From Xanthomonas fragariae (lineage in GTDB: Bacteria; Pseudomonadota; Gammaproteobacteria; Xanthomonadales; Xanthomonadaceae): DNA of 64,000 nucleotides. The DNA lies in assembly GCF_900183975.1 (NCBI RefSeq), contig NZ_LT853882.1:3651501-3715500 (forward strand), read 5' to 3'. This document shows, piece by piece, positions 7,504 to 17,158 of this stretch. Under the pieces are notes generated by a model. The model was not told the DNA's origin, ran no database searches, and was given only the letters and a program-made list of their open reading frames with translations. The translations under genes and the position numbers were made by a program. The stretch's first letter is position 1; each line of letters begins with the position of its first letter.

Positions 7504-9687
7504 TCAGTCAGCCCAACGTCCCGGCGCAGTGGACTGCGGCAACACCTGCACCGACAACGGCTGATCCTGCGACAGCAGGCCCAATGCGTCTGCCAGAATC
7601 GCGGCCGACTCGTGCAGTAACGGATCCGGACGCTTTTCAGCGGCCTTTTCGCGGGCAGCGTCCTTGACGATGTCGCGCTCGTTGCCGGTCAGGCCGTCGT
7701 CGCTGTCTTCGGCAAGCGGATCCAGCGGCAGACCCAACTGCTTGCGTATCTGCTGACGGTCCTTGCGCTGCTGGTCCTGCTTCTGACGCTCGGCCACGCG
7801 CTCGGCTTCGTTCAACGAAATGTACTTCTTGGCCTTCTCGTCGCGGAACTGCTTGACGTCCTCTTCCCACCACTGAAATTCCTTGTCGGTGGCAATGCGC
7901 GCGGTATGCAGGCTCTGCAACTTGGGCAGCAGCGGCGCGAAGTTACCGTACTGCGTGTGCGGGGCAGCCGCGATGCGGGTCCACGGCAGTGCGTTGTCGT
8001 ATGTGCTTTCACCGAATTCGGTGGCATCCACGCTGGCCGGGAATGCGATGTCCGGCACGACACCCTTGTGCTGGGTGCTGGAGCCGCTGACGCGGAAGAA
8101 CTGCGCGATCGTCAGCTTGACCTGCCCATAACGCTGACCCTCAGCGGCCGGCCAACGGTCCAGATCAACAATGTTCTGCACGGTGCCCTTGCCGAAGCTG
8201 GTTTCACCGATCACCAACCCGCGACCGTAATCCTGGATGGCGCCGGCAAAGATCTCGGAGGCCGACGCCGAACCTCGATTGATCAGCACGCCCAACGGAC
8301 CATCCCAGGCGACTTTGGGGTTGCTGTCGCCGTTGACGGTGACGCGGCCACCGGACTCGCGCACCTGCACCACCGGCCCCTGCTCGATGAACAGGCCGGT
8401 GAGCTCGATCGCTTCATCCAGCGAGCCGCCCCCGTTGTTACGCAGATCCAGCACCACGCCATCGACCTTGTCTGTCTTGAAGCCGGCCAGCAGCTTGGCG
8501 ACGTCGCGCGTTGCCGAGGCGTAATCGGTCGAATTGCGACGACGACCTTCGAAATCCTGATAGAAGCCCGGCAGCTTGATGATGCCGAGGCGGCGTTCCG
8601 GCTCGCTGCCCTTGGCCGGCAGCGTGATGGTCTCGCCCTTGGCGGCCTGCTCGGCCAGACGCACCTTCTGTCGGGTCAGAATCACGGTGCGGTGCTTGCC
8701 ATCGATGCCCAACTCGGCCGGGACGTACTCCAGGCGCACCTGGGTGTCCTTGCTGCCGCGGATCTTGGCCACCACATCGTCGATGCGCCAGCCGATCACA
8801 TCCTCGATCGCGCCATTCTTGGCTTGGCCCACGCCGACGATGCGGTCGCCCGGCTTGAGCGTGCCATCCACCGCCGCCGGACCACCCGGGATCACCTCGC
8901 GGATCACCACCATGTCGTCCTGCTTCTGCAACTGCGCGCCAATGCCTTCCAGCGACAACGACATCTGCTGATTGAAGGTCTCGGCGGTGCGCGGAGTGAA
9001 GTAATCGGTGTGCGGATCAACCGCATTGGTATAGGCGTTGACGAAGAACTGAAACACGTCCTCGCCCTTGAGCTGTTTGACCGAATCGGCCAATGCGACG
9101 TAACGCTTGTCCAGGGTCTTGCGGATGTCCTCGGGCTTCTTGCCGGCCAGCTTCAGACGCAACCAGTCGTTCATCACCGACTGGCGCCACAGCACGTCCA
9201 GTTGCTTGTCGTCGGCCGCCCACGGCACATCCTTGCGGTCATACTCGAACTTGTCGCTGCCCGTGAAATCGAAGTCCTGCTTGAGCAGGTCGCGCGCGAA
9301 CTTGACGCGCTGATCGACGCGCTTCTTGTAGGCCGAAAAGATCTGAAACGCCGGCTCCAGATTACCGCCGCGCAGCGCGTCGCCCAACCCGGCCTGCAGC
9401 GGTGCGAAGCCGTCGATATCGGCCTGGGTAAAGAACTGCTTACCGCCATCCAGCGTTTCCAGATAACGCTTGAACACGTCCTTGGACATCGCCTCGTCCA
9501 GCGTACGCGGACGATAGGCATAGCGGCTATCGGAGAGCAGGCCGTAGACCAGCTTGGTCGCCGTTGCCTGATCGGGCGTGGCGGCTGCCGGCAACGCCGT
9601 ATCGGCGCGAGCGAGCAATGCCACCGGAGTGGTCAACACCAGCGCCAGCAGGCCGGCCTTCATGGACGCAGAAACGTTGTAGGTCAT
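7504..9687 (-). CDS. prc: Carboxy-terminal processing (tail-specific) protease
   Basis: Periplasmic S41A serine protease that trims or degrades proteins with exposed hydrophobic C-termini and in other bacteria controls murein hydrolases. The 727-residue chain has an N-terminal signal peptide (about residues 1-28, GLLALVLTTPVALLARA) and a tail-specific-protease N-terminal domain. The PDZ domain lies around residues 220-320 (LKPGDRIVGVGQ). The S41 core has VDGVVLDLRNNGGGSLDEA followed by the catalytic Ser in SASASEIFAGA and Lys in GETSFGKGTVQN. The C-terminal DUF3340-like region is charged. Length fits E. coli Prc (about 680) with a slightly longer tail. It is monocistronic, closed by the terminator at 7457-7478. 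Confidence 0.93.
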   Translation of the reverse strand: MTYNVSASMKAGLLALVLTTPVALLARADTALPAAATPDQATATKLVYGLLSDSRYAYRPRTLDEAMSKDVFKRYLETLDGGKQFFTQADIDGFAPLQAGLGDALRGGNLEPAFQIFSAYKKRVDQRVKFARDLLKQDFDFTGSDKFEYDRKDVPWAADDKQLDVLWRQSVMNDWLRLKLAGKKPEDIRKTLDKRYVALADSVKQLKGEDVFQFFVNAYTNAVDPHTDYFTPRTAETFNQQMSLSLEGIGAQLQKQDDMVVIREVIPGGPAAVDGTLKPGDRIVGVGQAKNGAIEDVIGWRIDDVVAKIRGSKDTQVRLEYVPAELGIDGKHRTVILTRQKVRLAEQAAKGETITLPAKGSEPERRLGIIKLPGFYQDFEGRRRNSTDYASATRDVAKLLAGFKTDKVDGVVLDLRNNGGGSLDEAIELTGLFIEQGPVVQVRESGGRVTVNGDSNPKVAWDGPLGVLINRGSASASEIFAGAIQDYGRGLVIGETSFGKGTVQNIVDLDRWPAAEGQRYGQVKLTIAQFFRVSGSSTQHKGVVPDIAFPASVDATEFGESTYDNALPWTRIAAAPHTQYGNFAPLLPKLQSLHTARIATDKEFQWWEEDVKQFRDEKAKKYISLNEAERVAERQKQDQQRKDRQQIRKQLGLPLDPLAEDSDDGLTGNERDIVKDAAREKAAEKRPDPLLHESAAILADALGLLSQDQPLSVQVLPQSTAPGRWAD

Positions 9688-10019
9688 CGAATGGCTCTCG
9701 GCACAGGGCCGATGAAAGGAAGGCAGTGAGCGGGTCAGACAGCATGACAGTGCCGAAAGTTGCTGGCGTTGTCATCCGCTGGCTGAATCAGCCTAGCGCC
9801 GGGCCTGTAGTAGATTGTGAACGAGACCGTACCTGCAGGGACACTAACCTGCCTATTGCAGCCTACGTCTGGGGCGTCGCCTCCCGCAAAGCCGGCGACC
9901 CGGCGCAGTTCGAGTCAGCCCTAGCAGTAAATTTGCTGATCTTCGTGGAGCTTTCACCGAAAGTTCGCATCCCGCTGTCGGAGAAAGACATCCATCGGAT
10001 AAAGATACAGAGTGAGGCC
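9688..10019. other. Intergenic region upstream of prc
   Basis: I see no convincing gene. The stretch must hold the prc promoter and marks the left edge of an accessory islet. Base composition becomes less GC-rich toward 10 kb. Confidence 0.5.
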
Positions 10020-10589
10020 TCACTGCGACGGGGATCTTGGCTTGGCCTGTCGATACTGGCGCTTGTTGCCGACACGCTTTCCATTCGGATCGTCGTTTGA
10101 GCAGATACGCCCATCGCAAACGACCGAATCGGAGGCATAGAACGCCTGCACGATGGGCACGGCATTTTCATAGCGTTGCAATTCTTCTTGCGTGGATACT
10201 AGCTCGCGCCGGTAATACCCCAGCACCGCCCAGCCAACGAGAAGCACCAGCAGTAGAATCGCGCCTGCGGCACCGAACCACATCCATACCGTCTTGTTCG
10301 CCTTTTGCAGTTGCGCAGACGTGGCCGATACGTCGCGGTCGTACTGCGCAGCAGTCGGGGCCACCGCATTCTTGGCTTCTTTGGCGATCTACGCACTGGC
10401 ATCACCGACGATGCCATCAACGCGACGGTGTACTTGTGTCACTTCGCTTTGGAGCGCCAGCATCCGCTGATCGAAGGCAGCTTGCATGCGCGCTTCGCGT
10501 TGCTCGAATTTTGCCATCAGCGCCGATTGCAGCTTGAGCGTGTTTTGCAGAGAAGACAGCAGTTGCGATATCTGGTGCTCGCTGGACAT
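10020..10589 (-). pseudogene. Coiled-coil/single-TM membrane protein, split by in-frame TAG
   Basis: One continuous minus-strand frame of 190 codons is broken only by TAG at 10389-10391. The N-terminal 66 residues are an all-helical, Gln-rich coiled coil (QISQLLSSLQNTLKLQSALM). After the stop the frame continues with IAKEAKNAVAPTAAQYDRDV, a strong transmembrane helix (WFGAAGAILLLVLLVGWAVL) and a hydrophilic tail. The layout resembles small mobilisation or MbeD-like helper proteins, but I do not recognise a family. It lies 25 bp downstream of the toxin-like gene in the same orientation. CAG to TAG is the simplest origin of the stop. Confidence 0.6.
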
Positions 10590-10614
10590 GAATGGCCTTC
10601 AGTGATGGTGGGAG

Positions 10615-11655
10615 TCAGCGTGTCATCACCGGGCCCTGCACTTGGCGAGCCAGCTCTTGCTGCTGAAGTTCCTGCCGTTGCTCGAAGGCAACCAGGTCGC
10701 GGCCAAGTTGTTCATACGCCTGCACTGGCGACGATTGTTGGATATGCGCGTTTGCCTGAGAGATAGCGGCCTCATCGTCAGAAAAAATTGCAGCAGCCAG
10801 CCGGTCGAGGTCCGCATCGCCGTTACGGAAAGCCTGCTTTCCGTGCTGAATACGGTCTGGTTGAGCGGTGTCGTTGCTTTCGAAAAAACCTGAGCGGGAT
10901 ATGCCCTTCTCATTAGGATCAATCGGGACAACCGGCTTACCCGAGTGGGGAGGCTTGATCTTGCGATCATCGTCGTCACGCCACTGCTTGCCGTCGAACG
11001 AATAGCCGCTTCGGTTAGAGGCTAGGCCAACGTCCTGATACAGGTTTTCGCCGAAATCAGGCGCGTCTACCTGTTTCCCGTCCTTGTCTAGCGGCAGCGA
11101 TGGGTTTATGTGTGCCGCTTTCAACAAAAGGCCCGTCACGCCGTTACTGTTGTTGTACAGCGGCGAATATTCAAGCTTGGCATCGTTAATTTGCTACCCC
11201 GCCGTCAGTGCAGAACTCAGCTTCTTTTCAAGCTCTTGATCTGTTCCTTTCCATACGACAGCTCGCTCGTGCTTCTCACCTGGAAGCGGCCAGTCCGGAG
11301 GGATCGCATCCTGGACATCAATCTTACCCTGCGCATCCTTACGGATCGCTGGATCATTAGGATCGGCTTTTTCCACAGGTATCGGACGGTCACTGCCGTC
11401 CGGTTGCAGTTGATAGGCAGCTTTGTAGGAAGGAACGTAAGGGGCGGTATCAAAATGTATACTGCCGAAGGTGTCGGAACCCAGCAGCGTGGATCCTGCA
11501 AAATTTGCAAGATCGTTACCTTCCGCTCTCAGGCTAGGCCCGCCGCGCAAGACGGTTTGACTGCCATCGGATCGTTCGAAAAGCAGATAGGTATGCCGCT
11601 GGTCGATACCGACCGGACTTGCTCCCACGATGATTTTGGCCTGCTCTTCTGGCAT
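10615..11655 (-). pseudogene. Toxin/effector-like protein, split by in-frame TAG
   Basis: A 346-codon frame starts at MPEEQAKIIVGASPVG (GAGGAG ribosome site 6-8 bp upstream) and is interrupted once by TAG at 11194-11196 (codon 154). Before the stop it has HTYLLFERSDGSQTVLRGGP, after it QINDAKLEYSPLYNNSNGV and TGLLLKAA. A His-bearing strand followed by an NNSN-type helix start recalls permuted papain-like or NlpC/P60 hydrolases, with Ser where a Cys would be expected; this is a weak inference. The C-terminal 90 residues are helical and end in Gln-rich sequence (FEQRQELQQQELARQ). I could not find a clear T4SS XVIPCD signal. The intact lipoprotein gene lies 10 bp upstream. Confidence 0.6.
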
Positions 11656-11665
11656 TGCTTGCTCC

Positions 11666-12088
11666 TCAAGGATCTGCTGGCGAACGCGATGCTCGGAAGC
11701 TGCTGACCGTCGCTCCATCTTTTGAATCCAGCACTACCAACCAATTGACGGGTGCCGTCGATGTAACCAGTCTCTGCTCTGGCGGGAGGGGGGGCGGGGC
11801 TTGATAGAGGCAAGACACCGACAATCGCACGCCTTGCGACTGCGGCATTGCCTCATGGCATTCAAATCCCTGCCCTTCAAGCGTCCGTGTCGCGTCCGAA
11901 ATAGGTATGCCTGGGGCGATCCAACCCGCAAGCTGTGCCTTGGCCTCAGCGGTGGATTGCACTGGCCGGAAAGCTTCAGAGTGGGGCTCGTTGGAATCGT
12001 TCATAGCGGTACATCCTGTCGCAGCTGTTAGGGAGACTAGGAGAAGCAGCAAGGCGTAGACAGAGCCTGTAGTCGATCTGTGCATCAT
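11666..12088 (-). CDS. Small lipoprotein, possible immunity protein
   Basis: A 140-residue exported protein. The start is taken at the ATG-ATG pair near 12085-12088 because it gives a signal peptide (SVYALLLLLVSLTAATGC) ending in a lipobox-like ATGC. The mature domain has two conserved-looking Cys residues (GFECHEAM and SVSCLYQ), a Pro-rich loop and a final strand NWLVVLDSKDG. It sits 10 bp upstream of the effector-like pseudogene on the same strand. This matches the layout of Xanthomonas antibacterial effector genes paired with periplasmic lipoprotein inhibitors. The pairing is inference from position and export signal; no family was recognised. Confidence 0.65.
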   Translation of the reverse strand: MMHRSTTGSVYALLLLLVSLTAATGCTAMNDSNEPHSEAFRPVQSTAEAKAQLAGWIAPGIPISDATRTLEGQGFECHEAMPQSQGVRLSVSCLYQAPPPLPPEQRLVTSTAPVNWLVVLDSKDGATVSSFRASRSPADP

Positions 12089-12492
12089 GGCCACCATGCG
12101 TATGCGAATGCTTGCCAGAAGAATAGGATGAAACGCTAAGCTCCGGTATTTAGCGCCGGATTCCAGGGAGCCCATGTGTGAAGGTGACGTCAAAACGTCT
12201 TCCCGAACCATACACCAAAGCGAACCGCACGCTGCGCCACGTCGTAGCCGTGCCGCCCTGATGCGATCAAGAATGACCTCCGCGAGCCGGATATATTGAT
12301 TGCACAGGCTTGAGGGATTCCACAAGCAACGAAGTGAGGTGAATTTCGATGACCGGCTCATAGTCCATGGGCTTGGCGCACCGAGTCCTTCGATCCGCCA
12401 GGCCCTGCCTTCGTCGGGGATACCTTGATGGGCGGCATGCACTCGGACATCGCTCCATTCTGACCTAGCGACGTTCATTCCGATGGAGCGAT
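12089..12492. other. Intergenic region between lipA and lipoprotein gene
   Basis: About 400 bases without a credible gene. Near the lipA end there is an inverted pair CGCTCCAT (12451-12458) and ATGGAGCG (12483-12490), too widely spaced for a good terminator. The lipoprotein promoter must lie here. Confidence 0.4.
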
Positions 12493-13530
12493 TTATATTT
12501 CTGAGTCAGCGCTGGAATTCACAGCGACGCCGGCGCCGGCCGCCTGCTGATCGGCGTGGTACGACGAGCGCACCATCGGACCGGACGCGACATGGCTGAA
12601 GCCCAGTGCGTTGCCGTACTCCTCCAATGCCTTGTACTCATCCGGCGTCCAATAACGCATCACCGGATGGTGGTGCGGGGTCGGCTGCAGGTACTGACCG
12701 ATGGTGATCATGTCTACCTCGTGCGCACGCAAGTCGCGCAAGGTGGCCTGCACCTGCTCCATCGTCTCGCCCAGGCCAAGCATGATGCCGGACTTGGTGG
12801 CGATCGACGGATGTTGCGCCTTGAAGCGCTGCAACAGCGTCAGCGACCACTGATAATCCGCACCGGGGCGCACGTTCGGGTACAGGTCCGGCACGGTTTC
12901 GATGTTGTGGTTGAACACGTCCGGCGGGCTCAGCGCCAGGATCGCCAGCGCGCGATCCATACGACCCTTGCCGCGGAAATCCGGGGTCAGGATCTCGATG
13001 CGGGTCTTGGGCGAGCTAACGCGAATCGCTGCAATGCAGTCAACGAAATGCTGCGCACCACCGTCGCGCAGATCATCGCGATCCACGCTGGTCACCACCA
13101 CATACTTCAAGCCCATGTCTGCAACGGTCGTCGCCAGGCTCGTCGGCTCGCTGGCGTCCGGTGGCTTGGGCCGGCCGTGTGCCACGTCGCAGAACGAGCA
13201 GCGCCGCGTGCACACCTCGCCCAGAATCATGAAGGTGGCGGTGCCGTGGCTGAAACACTCGTGGATGTTCGGGCAGCTGGCTTCTTCGCACACCGTGACC
13301 AGGCGGTTTTCGCGCAGCTTGGCCTTGAGGTTCTGCACTGCGTTGCCGGAAGGGATCCGCACGCGAATCCACGACGGCTTGCGCAGCACCGGCGCATCGA
13401 CGAACTGCACCGGCGAGCGATTGATCTTGTCGCCACCGATCTGCTTGACGCCGGTCTGCAGCGGCGCAGACGCGGCGGTATCGCCGGAGACGACCTGCAA
13501 GGAGATGGAACGGGCGGTAGGCTGGGTCAT
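12493..13530 (-). CDS. lipA: Lipoyl synthase
   Basis: A radical-SAM enzyme that inserts two sulfurs into protein-bound octanoyl groups to make lipoyl cofactors for the 2-oxoacid dehydrogenases and the glycine cleavage system. The 345-residue protein shows both iron-sulfur motifs: [12 protein letters not shown] (auxiliary cluster, CX4CX5C) and [10 protein letters not shown] (SAM cluster, CX3CX2C). The terminal RSSY serine motif is also present ([10 protein letters not shown]). The ATG lies 12 bp past the lipB stop, so lipB and lipA form one unit. Intact. Confidence 0.97.
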   Translation of the reverse strand: MTQPTARSISLQVVSGDTAASAPLQTGVKQIGGDKINRSPVQFVDAPVLRKPSWIRVRIPSGNAVQNLKAKLRENRLVTVCEEASCPNIHECFSHGTATFMILGEVCTRRCSFCDVAHGRPKPPDASEPTSLATTVADMGLKYVVVTSVDRDDLRDGGAQHFVDCIAAIRVSSPKTRIEILTPDFRGKGRMDRALAILALSPPDVFNHNIETVPDLYPNVRPGADYQWSLTLLQRFKAQHPSIATKSGIMLGLGETMEQVQATLRDLRAHEVDMITIGQYLQPTPHHHPVMRYWTPDEYKALEEYGNALGFSHVASGPMVRSSYHADQQAAGAGVAVNSSADSEI

Positions 13531-13542
13531 GGTAACGGGCGC

Positions 13543-14241
13543 TCAGGCCAGAAGCGAAAGGTCGGGCAACGTAGAAACAGGCTGCAACACGAGACCGAGC
13601 TGGCGCGCCAGCTGATCGAGCAGCACCGCCTTGACGGCGTCCATCCCGGAGGGGCCGCCCAAGTCTAGCACCGAGGTCACCTGCAGGCCCTCGTAGCCGC
13701 ACGGGTTGATGCGGTGGAACGGCTCCAGGTCCATCGCCACGTTGAACGAAAGCCCGTGGAAACTACAGCCGCGCCGCACCCGGATGCCGAGCGCGGCGAT
13801 CTTGGCCCCGCCCACGTAAACGCCGGGCGCTCCGTCGCGGCGCTCGGCGACGATGTTCCATTCGTCCAAGGTGTCGATCAGCGCTTGCTCGATCTTGCAC
13901 ACGTAATCGCCCACGCCAATCTTGAGCCGGCGCAGATCCAGCAGGGGATAAACCACCAACTGACCGGGGCCGTGATAGGTGACCTGACCGCCGCGATCAA
14001 CCTGCAGCACCGGAATCTCGCCCGGCGCCAGTACGTGTTCGGGCCTGCCCGCCTGGCCGAGTGTAAACACTGGCGTGTGCTCTACCACCCATAGCTCGTC
14101 GGCGGTGTGCGCATCACGCGCATCGGTGAAACGCTGCATCGCACGCCACACCGGTGCGTACTCCTGCCGGCCGAGATCGCGTAGTTGTGCCGGCAGGATC
14201 GAGACGGCTCTAAGCGCTGGCTCGGCCGCTACAGCGTCCAC
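13543..14241 (-). CDS. lipB: Octanoyl-[ACP]:protein octanoyltransferase
   Basis: Transfers octanoate from acyl carrier protein to lipoyl domains, the step before LipA. The 232-residue protein contains the family signature around [17 protein letters not shown] with the conserved lysine later in the [17 protein letters not shown] segment and the catalytic-type cysteine in [14 protein letters not shown]. The start codon overlaps the end of the upstream DUF493 gene by 13 bases, implying translational coupling. Length is typical. Confidence 0.96.
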   Translation of the reverse strand: MDAVAAEPALRAVSILPAQLRDLGRQEYAPVWRAMQRFTDARDAHTADELWVVEHTPVFTLGQAGRPEHVLAPGEIPVLQVDRGGQVTYHGPGQLVVYPLLDLRRLKIGVGDYVCKIEQALIDTLDEWNIVAERRDGAPGVYVGGAKIAALGIRVRRGCSFHGLSFNVAMDLEPFHRINPCGYEGLQVTSVLDLGGPSGMDAVKAVLLDQLARQLGLVLQPVSTLPDLSLLA

Positions 14242-14507
14242 TTCACTTCCGGGTGGTCGCGCAGGGCCTGATGTGCCGCGTCGAACTGCTCGCGGCTATC
14301 GGCGCGAAAGCCGATCTTGACCGAGACATATTTGCCGCTGGACGAATGCTTCCAGCTGATGCTTTCTTCCAGCAACTCCACGCCGGTAACGGTGAGCAGA
14401 CGCGGAAGTTCGGTTTCCAGCCCGCGCTCGGCCGTGCCCATGGCGCTGAGCTCGAAGGTGCCGGGAAACTGAAAGCCGTGATCGGGGTGGTCGGTGCTGA
14501 TTTCCAT
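14229..14507 (-). CDS. ybeD: DUF493 (YbeD-like) protein
   Basis: A small cytosolic alpha/beta protein of 92 residues. The start is placed at [20 protein letters not shown] because the conserved family N-terminus begins there; an upstream ATG would add 26 unrelated residues. The family core [19 protein letters not shown] and the terminal DHPEVKWTL are present. It resembles ACT-like regulatory folds, but its role is unknown. The fixed place between dacC and lipB is the same as in E. coli, and it overlaps lipB by 13 bases. Confidence 0.85.
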   Translation of the reverse strand: MEISTDHPDHGFQFPGTFELSAMGTAERGLETELPRLLTVTGVELLEESISWKHSSSGKYVSVKIGFRADSREQFDAAHQALRDHPEVKWTL

Positions 14508-14760
14508 CTGCCCATTATCGGGTCGATGGTGGGTAAACCCAAGCTCTGCACAGCCAATTGATGAGATTGCCTGGGCCTTGATCATGTGGGGAATCCAAAC
14601 TTTTCATAAAGTTACGCAGTTACATTGCTGGGTCAAATACATCTACGTGCGAATGGTGTTTTGCACAGAATGAGGCCGCTTCGGGACACTTCACGCGACG
14701 CAGCAGCGACCGCAGGCACCTTTGCTGAACACCGCCCCTCCTCAACTCTCCAGGCTTTCC

Positions 14761-15822
14761 ATGCACCGACCGCGCGCGTTGTCTGCTGCCCTGCTGTTTT
14801 GTCTTTCCGGGCTGTCGATGCCGGCCCTGGCGGCTGACCAGTGCGATTCCGGCACACTGGGCCGCACCCCGACGGCGGTGAACTTCCGGGTCGATAACGA
14901 CCTGTTCGGCGGTGAGGAGCAGGACCAAGGCTATTCCAATGGCGCGGTGCTAACGCTGGTGTCGCCCAACCTGGTCGATTACACCGACGACTCTTGCCTG
15001 CCGCGCACCGCGCGCTGGGTCAACAGTTATCTGGAACGCCTGCATCCGGGCGAGTTCGATCAGCAAAACATGGTGTTCTCGATCGGCCAGACAATCTTCA
15101 CCCCCACCGACTCCACCCGTCGCGACGTGATCCCGGAGGATCGCCCGTATGCGGGCATCCTGCTGGCGAGCTTCGGTTACAACGCGCGCAACGAGGCGCA
15201 TCTGCGCGCCACGCAGCTGCAGATCGGTGTGGTCGGCAAGTGGGCATTTGCGCAGCAAGCGCAGGACGCGATCCACGATGTGCTAGGCGATAAGAAATTC
15301 CAGGGCTGGGACAACCAGCTGCATAACGAGCCGCTGCTTAACTTGGTGCACGAACGTATGCGCCGCTGGCCGGCCGATGCCGCGGCCAACGCGGACGGCT
15401 TCGGCTGGGATTTCATTTCGCACTGGGGCGGCTCGGTCGGCAACATGGCCACGCATCTGAATGCCGGCGGCGAAGCCCGCTTCGGCTGGAAACTTCCGGA
15501 CGACTTCGGCAGCACCCCGACCCGCCCGGCCGGCGAAAACACCGCACCCAGCCGGCTCGGACGCGCTAGCGGCTGGTCGGGTCATCTATTCGTGACCACC
15601 GATGCGCGCTGGGTGCTGCGCGACATCACTCTGGACGGCAACACCTTCCGCAATAGTCACAGCGTGGACAAGCGCCCATTCGTCGGCGACGTCGGTTACG
15701 GCCTGGCGGTGATGTACGGCCGCTGGAAGTTTGCCCTTGCCCGATACCACCGCACCCGCGAATTCGACACCCAGCGCGAGACGCCGGTGTATGGGAGCTT
15801 CACGATCAGTCGGTTGCTTTGA
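14761..15822 (+). CDS. LpxR-like lipid A deacylase family outer-membrane protein
   Basis: A 353-residue DUF2219-family protein, start chosen at MHRPRALSAALLFCLSG for a clean signal peptide ending ALAAD. LpxR removes the 3'-acyloxyacyl chain of lipid A in the outer membrane. Here the diagnostic N-terminal motif NFRVDNDLFGGEEQDQGYSN has the Asn-Asp pair and Ser used for Ca2+ and catalysis in LpxR. The rest alternates short strands as expected for a 12-stranded barrel and ends in a strand with a C-terminal Leu. Activity is inferred only. It lies on the opposite strand to, and inside, the dacC-lipBA cluster. Confidence 0.75.
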   Translation: MHRPRALSAALLFCLSGLSMPALAADQCDSGTLGRTPTAVNFRVDNDLFGGEEQDQGYSNGAVLTLVSPNLVDYTDDSCLPRTARWVNSYLERLHPGEFDQQNMVFSIGQTIFTPTDSTRRDVIPEDRPYAGILLASFGYNARNEAHLRATQLQIGVVGKWAFAQQAQDAIHDVLGDKKFQGWDNQLHNEPLLNLVHERMRRWPADAAANADGFGWDFISHWGGSVGNMATHLNAGGEARFGWKLPDDFGSTPTRPAGENTAPSRLGRASGWSGHLFVTTDARWVLRDITLDGNTFRNSHSVDKRPFVGDVGYGLAVMYGRWKFALARYHRTREFDTQRETPVYGSFTISRLL

Positions 15823-15825
15823 GGG

Positions 15826-15924
15826 CGGAGATTAGGGAGTTGGGATTGGTCAGAGCGGGGCTGCAACGTTTTGCTCTCGCTCTCGTTCTTGCCAATCCCA
15901 AATGCCGAATCTCGAATCCCCGCA
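15826..15924. repeat. Degenerate GGGATT/AATCCC intergenic repeat
   Basis: Contains an inverted pair, TTGGGATTGG (15840-15849) and CCAATCCCAA (15892-15901), plus related GAGATTAGGGAG and CCGAATCTCGAATCCC pieces. Similar blocks recur at 26985-27030, 27110-27135, 40590-40700 and 45338-45368, and inside the 3' part of mreC. Confidence 0.65.
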
Positions 15925-15932
15925 AAAAAAAA

Positions 15933-15948
15933 GCCGGCTTTCGCCGGC
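15933..15948 (-). terminator. Intrinsic terminator after dacC
   Basis: A 6-bp GCCGGC stem with a 4-nt loop is flanked by an A run and a T run. On the minus strand it is followed by nine T residues, 8 bp past the dacC stop codon. Confidence 0.9.
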
Positions 15949-15955
15949 ATTTTTA

Positions 15956-17158
15956 TTACGATTCCCACCACATCCAGAAGGCATCCCAGAGGCGCTTGAA
16001 GAATCCACCTTCTTCGACGGCGTTGAGCGCCACTAGCGGCGCCTGGGCGATGATATTGCCGTCCAGGCTGACCTTGACCGTACCGATTTGCTGACCCTGC
16101 TTGATCGGGGCCTGCAGGTTCTTGGCTACTTCCATGCTGGGCTTGAGGTCGTTGTAGCGGCCGCGCTGCAGGCTCACCAGCAGTGGTTGCGCCACACCGA
16201 GCTGCACTTCGTCCTGCTGCCCCTTCCACACCTTTTGCTTGGTCACGACCTTGTCGTGTGCATACAGACTATGGGTTTCGAAGAAGCGGAAGCCCCAATT
16301 GAGCAGTGCCAGGCTGTCGTCAGCGCGCTGCTTTTCGGAGGTGTCGCCCATGACCACCGCCACCAGACGCTGATCGCCGCGCTTGGCAGAGCTCAGCAGG
16401 CAGTAGCCGGCTTCGGAGGTATGGCCGGTCTTGATGCCATCCACCGCAGGGTCGCGCCACAGCAGCAGGTTGCGGTTGTTCTGCTTGATGGTACCAACCT
16501 GGAATTCCTTGATCTTGTTGTAGGCGTAGGTCTCCGGGTAATCGCGCACCATTGCACGGCCCAACATGGCCAGGTCGTAAGCGGTGGAGTGATGGCCTTC
16601 GGCGCCCAGGCCGTGCGCGTTGACGAAGTAGGAGTCCTTCATGCCGATCTTGCCGGCGTAGCTGTTCATCAGCGAGGCGAAGGCTCCTTCGCTGCCGGCC
16701 ACATGCTCGGCCAAGGCGATTGCGGCATCGTTGCCGGACTGGATAGCCATGCCTTTTTCCATGTCTTCCAGACGTGCGGTCTGATTGACTGGAAAGCCGC
16801 TGTAGCTGCCGTCGGTGCCGGCGCCGCCTTCGCGCCAGGCGCGCTCGCTCATCATGACTTGGTCGTCGCGCTTGACTTTGCCGTTCTTGATCTCGGCCGC
16901 GACCACGTAGGACGTCATCACCTTGGTGATGCTGGCCGGGGCGAGCTGCTGATGAATGTTCTCACCGGCGAGCACTCGCCCAGTGGCGTAGTCCATCAGG
17001 ATCCAGGACTTGGACACGGCCGGCGCGGGTGCGGGCGGAACCGGCACGACGGCCGGCGCAGCCGCCACGGCAGGAGCCGGCTGCGGCGCGGGTGTCTGGG
17101 CGCAGGCCAGGCCGAAGGCGAACGTGGCCACGGCAGCGGCGGCGAAGCGGAATTTCAT
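15956..17158 (-). CDS. dacC: D-alanyl-D-alanine carboxypeptidase (PBP5/6 family)
   Basis: A periplasmic low-molecular-weight penicillin-binding protein that removes the terminal D-Ala from peptidoglycan stem peptides. The start at MKFRFAAAAVATFAFGLACA gives a signal peptide; the gene product is 400 residues. The catalytic triad motifs are all present: SITK (in APASITKVMTSYV), SGN (QSGNDAAIAL) and KTG (DGIKTGHTSEAG). An Ala/Pro linker of about 25 residues follows the signal peptide. The PBP5_C domain and an amphipathic C-terminal helix (GGFFKRLWDAFWMWWES) would attach it to the inner membrane. It belongs to the elongation cluster, between rlpA and DUF493. Confidence 0.95.
   Translation of the reverse strand: MKFRFAAAAVATFAFGLACAQTPAPQPAPAVAAAPAVVPVPPAPAPAVSKSWILMDYATGRVLAGENIHQQLAPASITKVMTSYVVAAEIKNGKVKRDDQVMMSERAWREGGAGTDGSYSGFPVNQTARLEDMEKGMAIQSGNDAAIALAEHVAGSEGAFASLMNSYAGKIGMKDSYFVNAHGLGAEGHHSTAYDLAMLGRAMVRDYPETYAYNKIKEFQVGTIKQNNRNLLLWRDPAVDGIKTGHTSEAGYCLLSSAKRGDQRLVAVVMGDTSEKQRADDSLALLNWGFRFFETHSLYAHDKVVTKQKVWKGQQDEVQLGVAQPLLVSLQRGRYNDLKPSMEVAKNLQAPIKQGQQIGTVKVSLDGNIIAQAPLVALNAVEEGGFFKRLWDAFWMWWES

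Noticed and set aside
7906..9729. A 607-codon plus-strand frame opposite prc
   Set aside because: Antisense shadow of prc; composition is His/Arg/Gln-rich as expected from the complementary third positions.
12451..12490. CGCTCCAT / ATGGAGCG inverted pair as a lipA terminator
   Set aside because: The 24-base loop and lack of a T run make it a poor terminator; listed only as a note.
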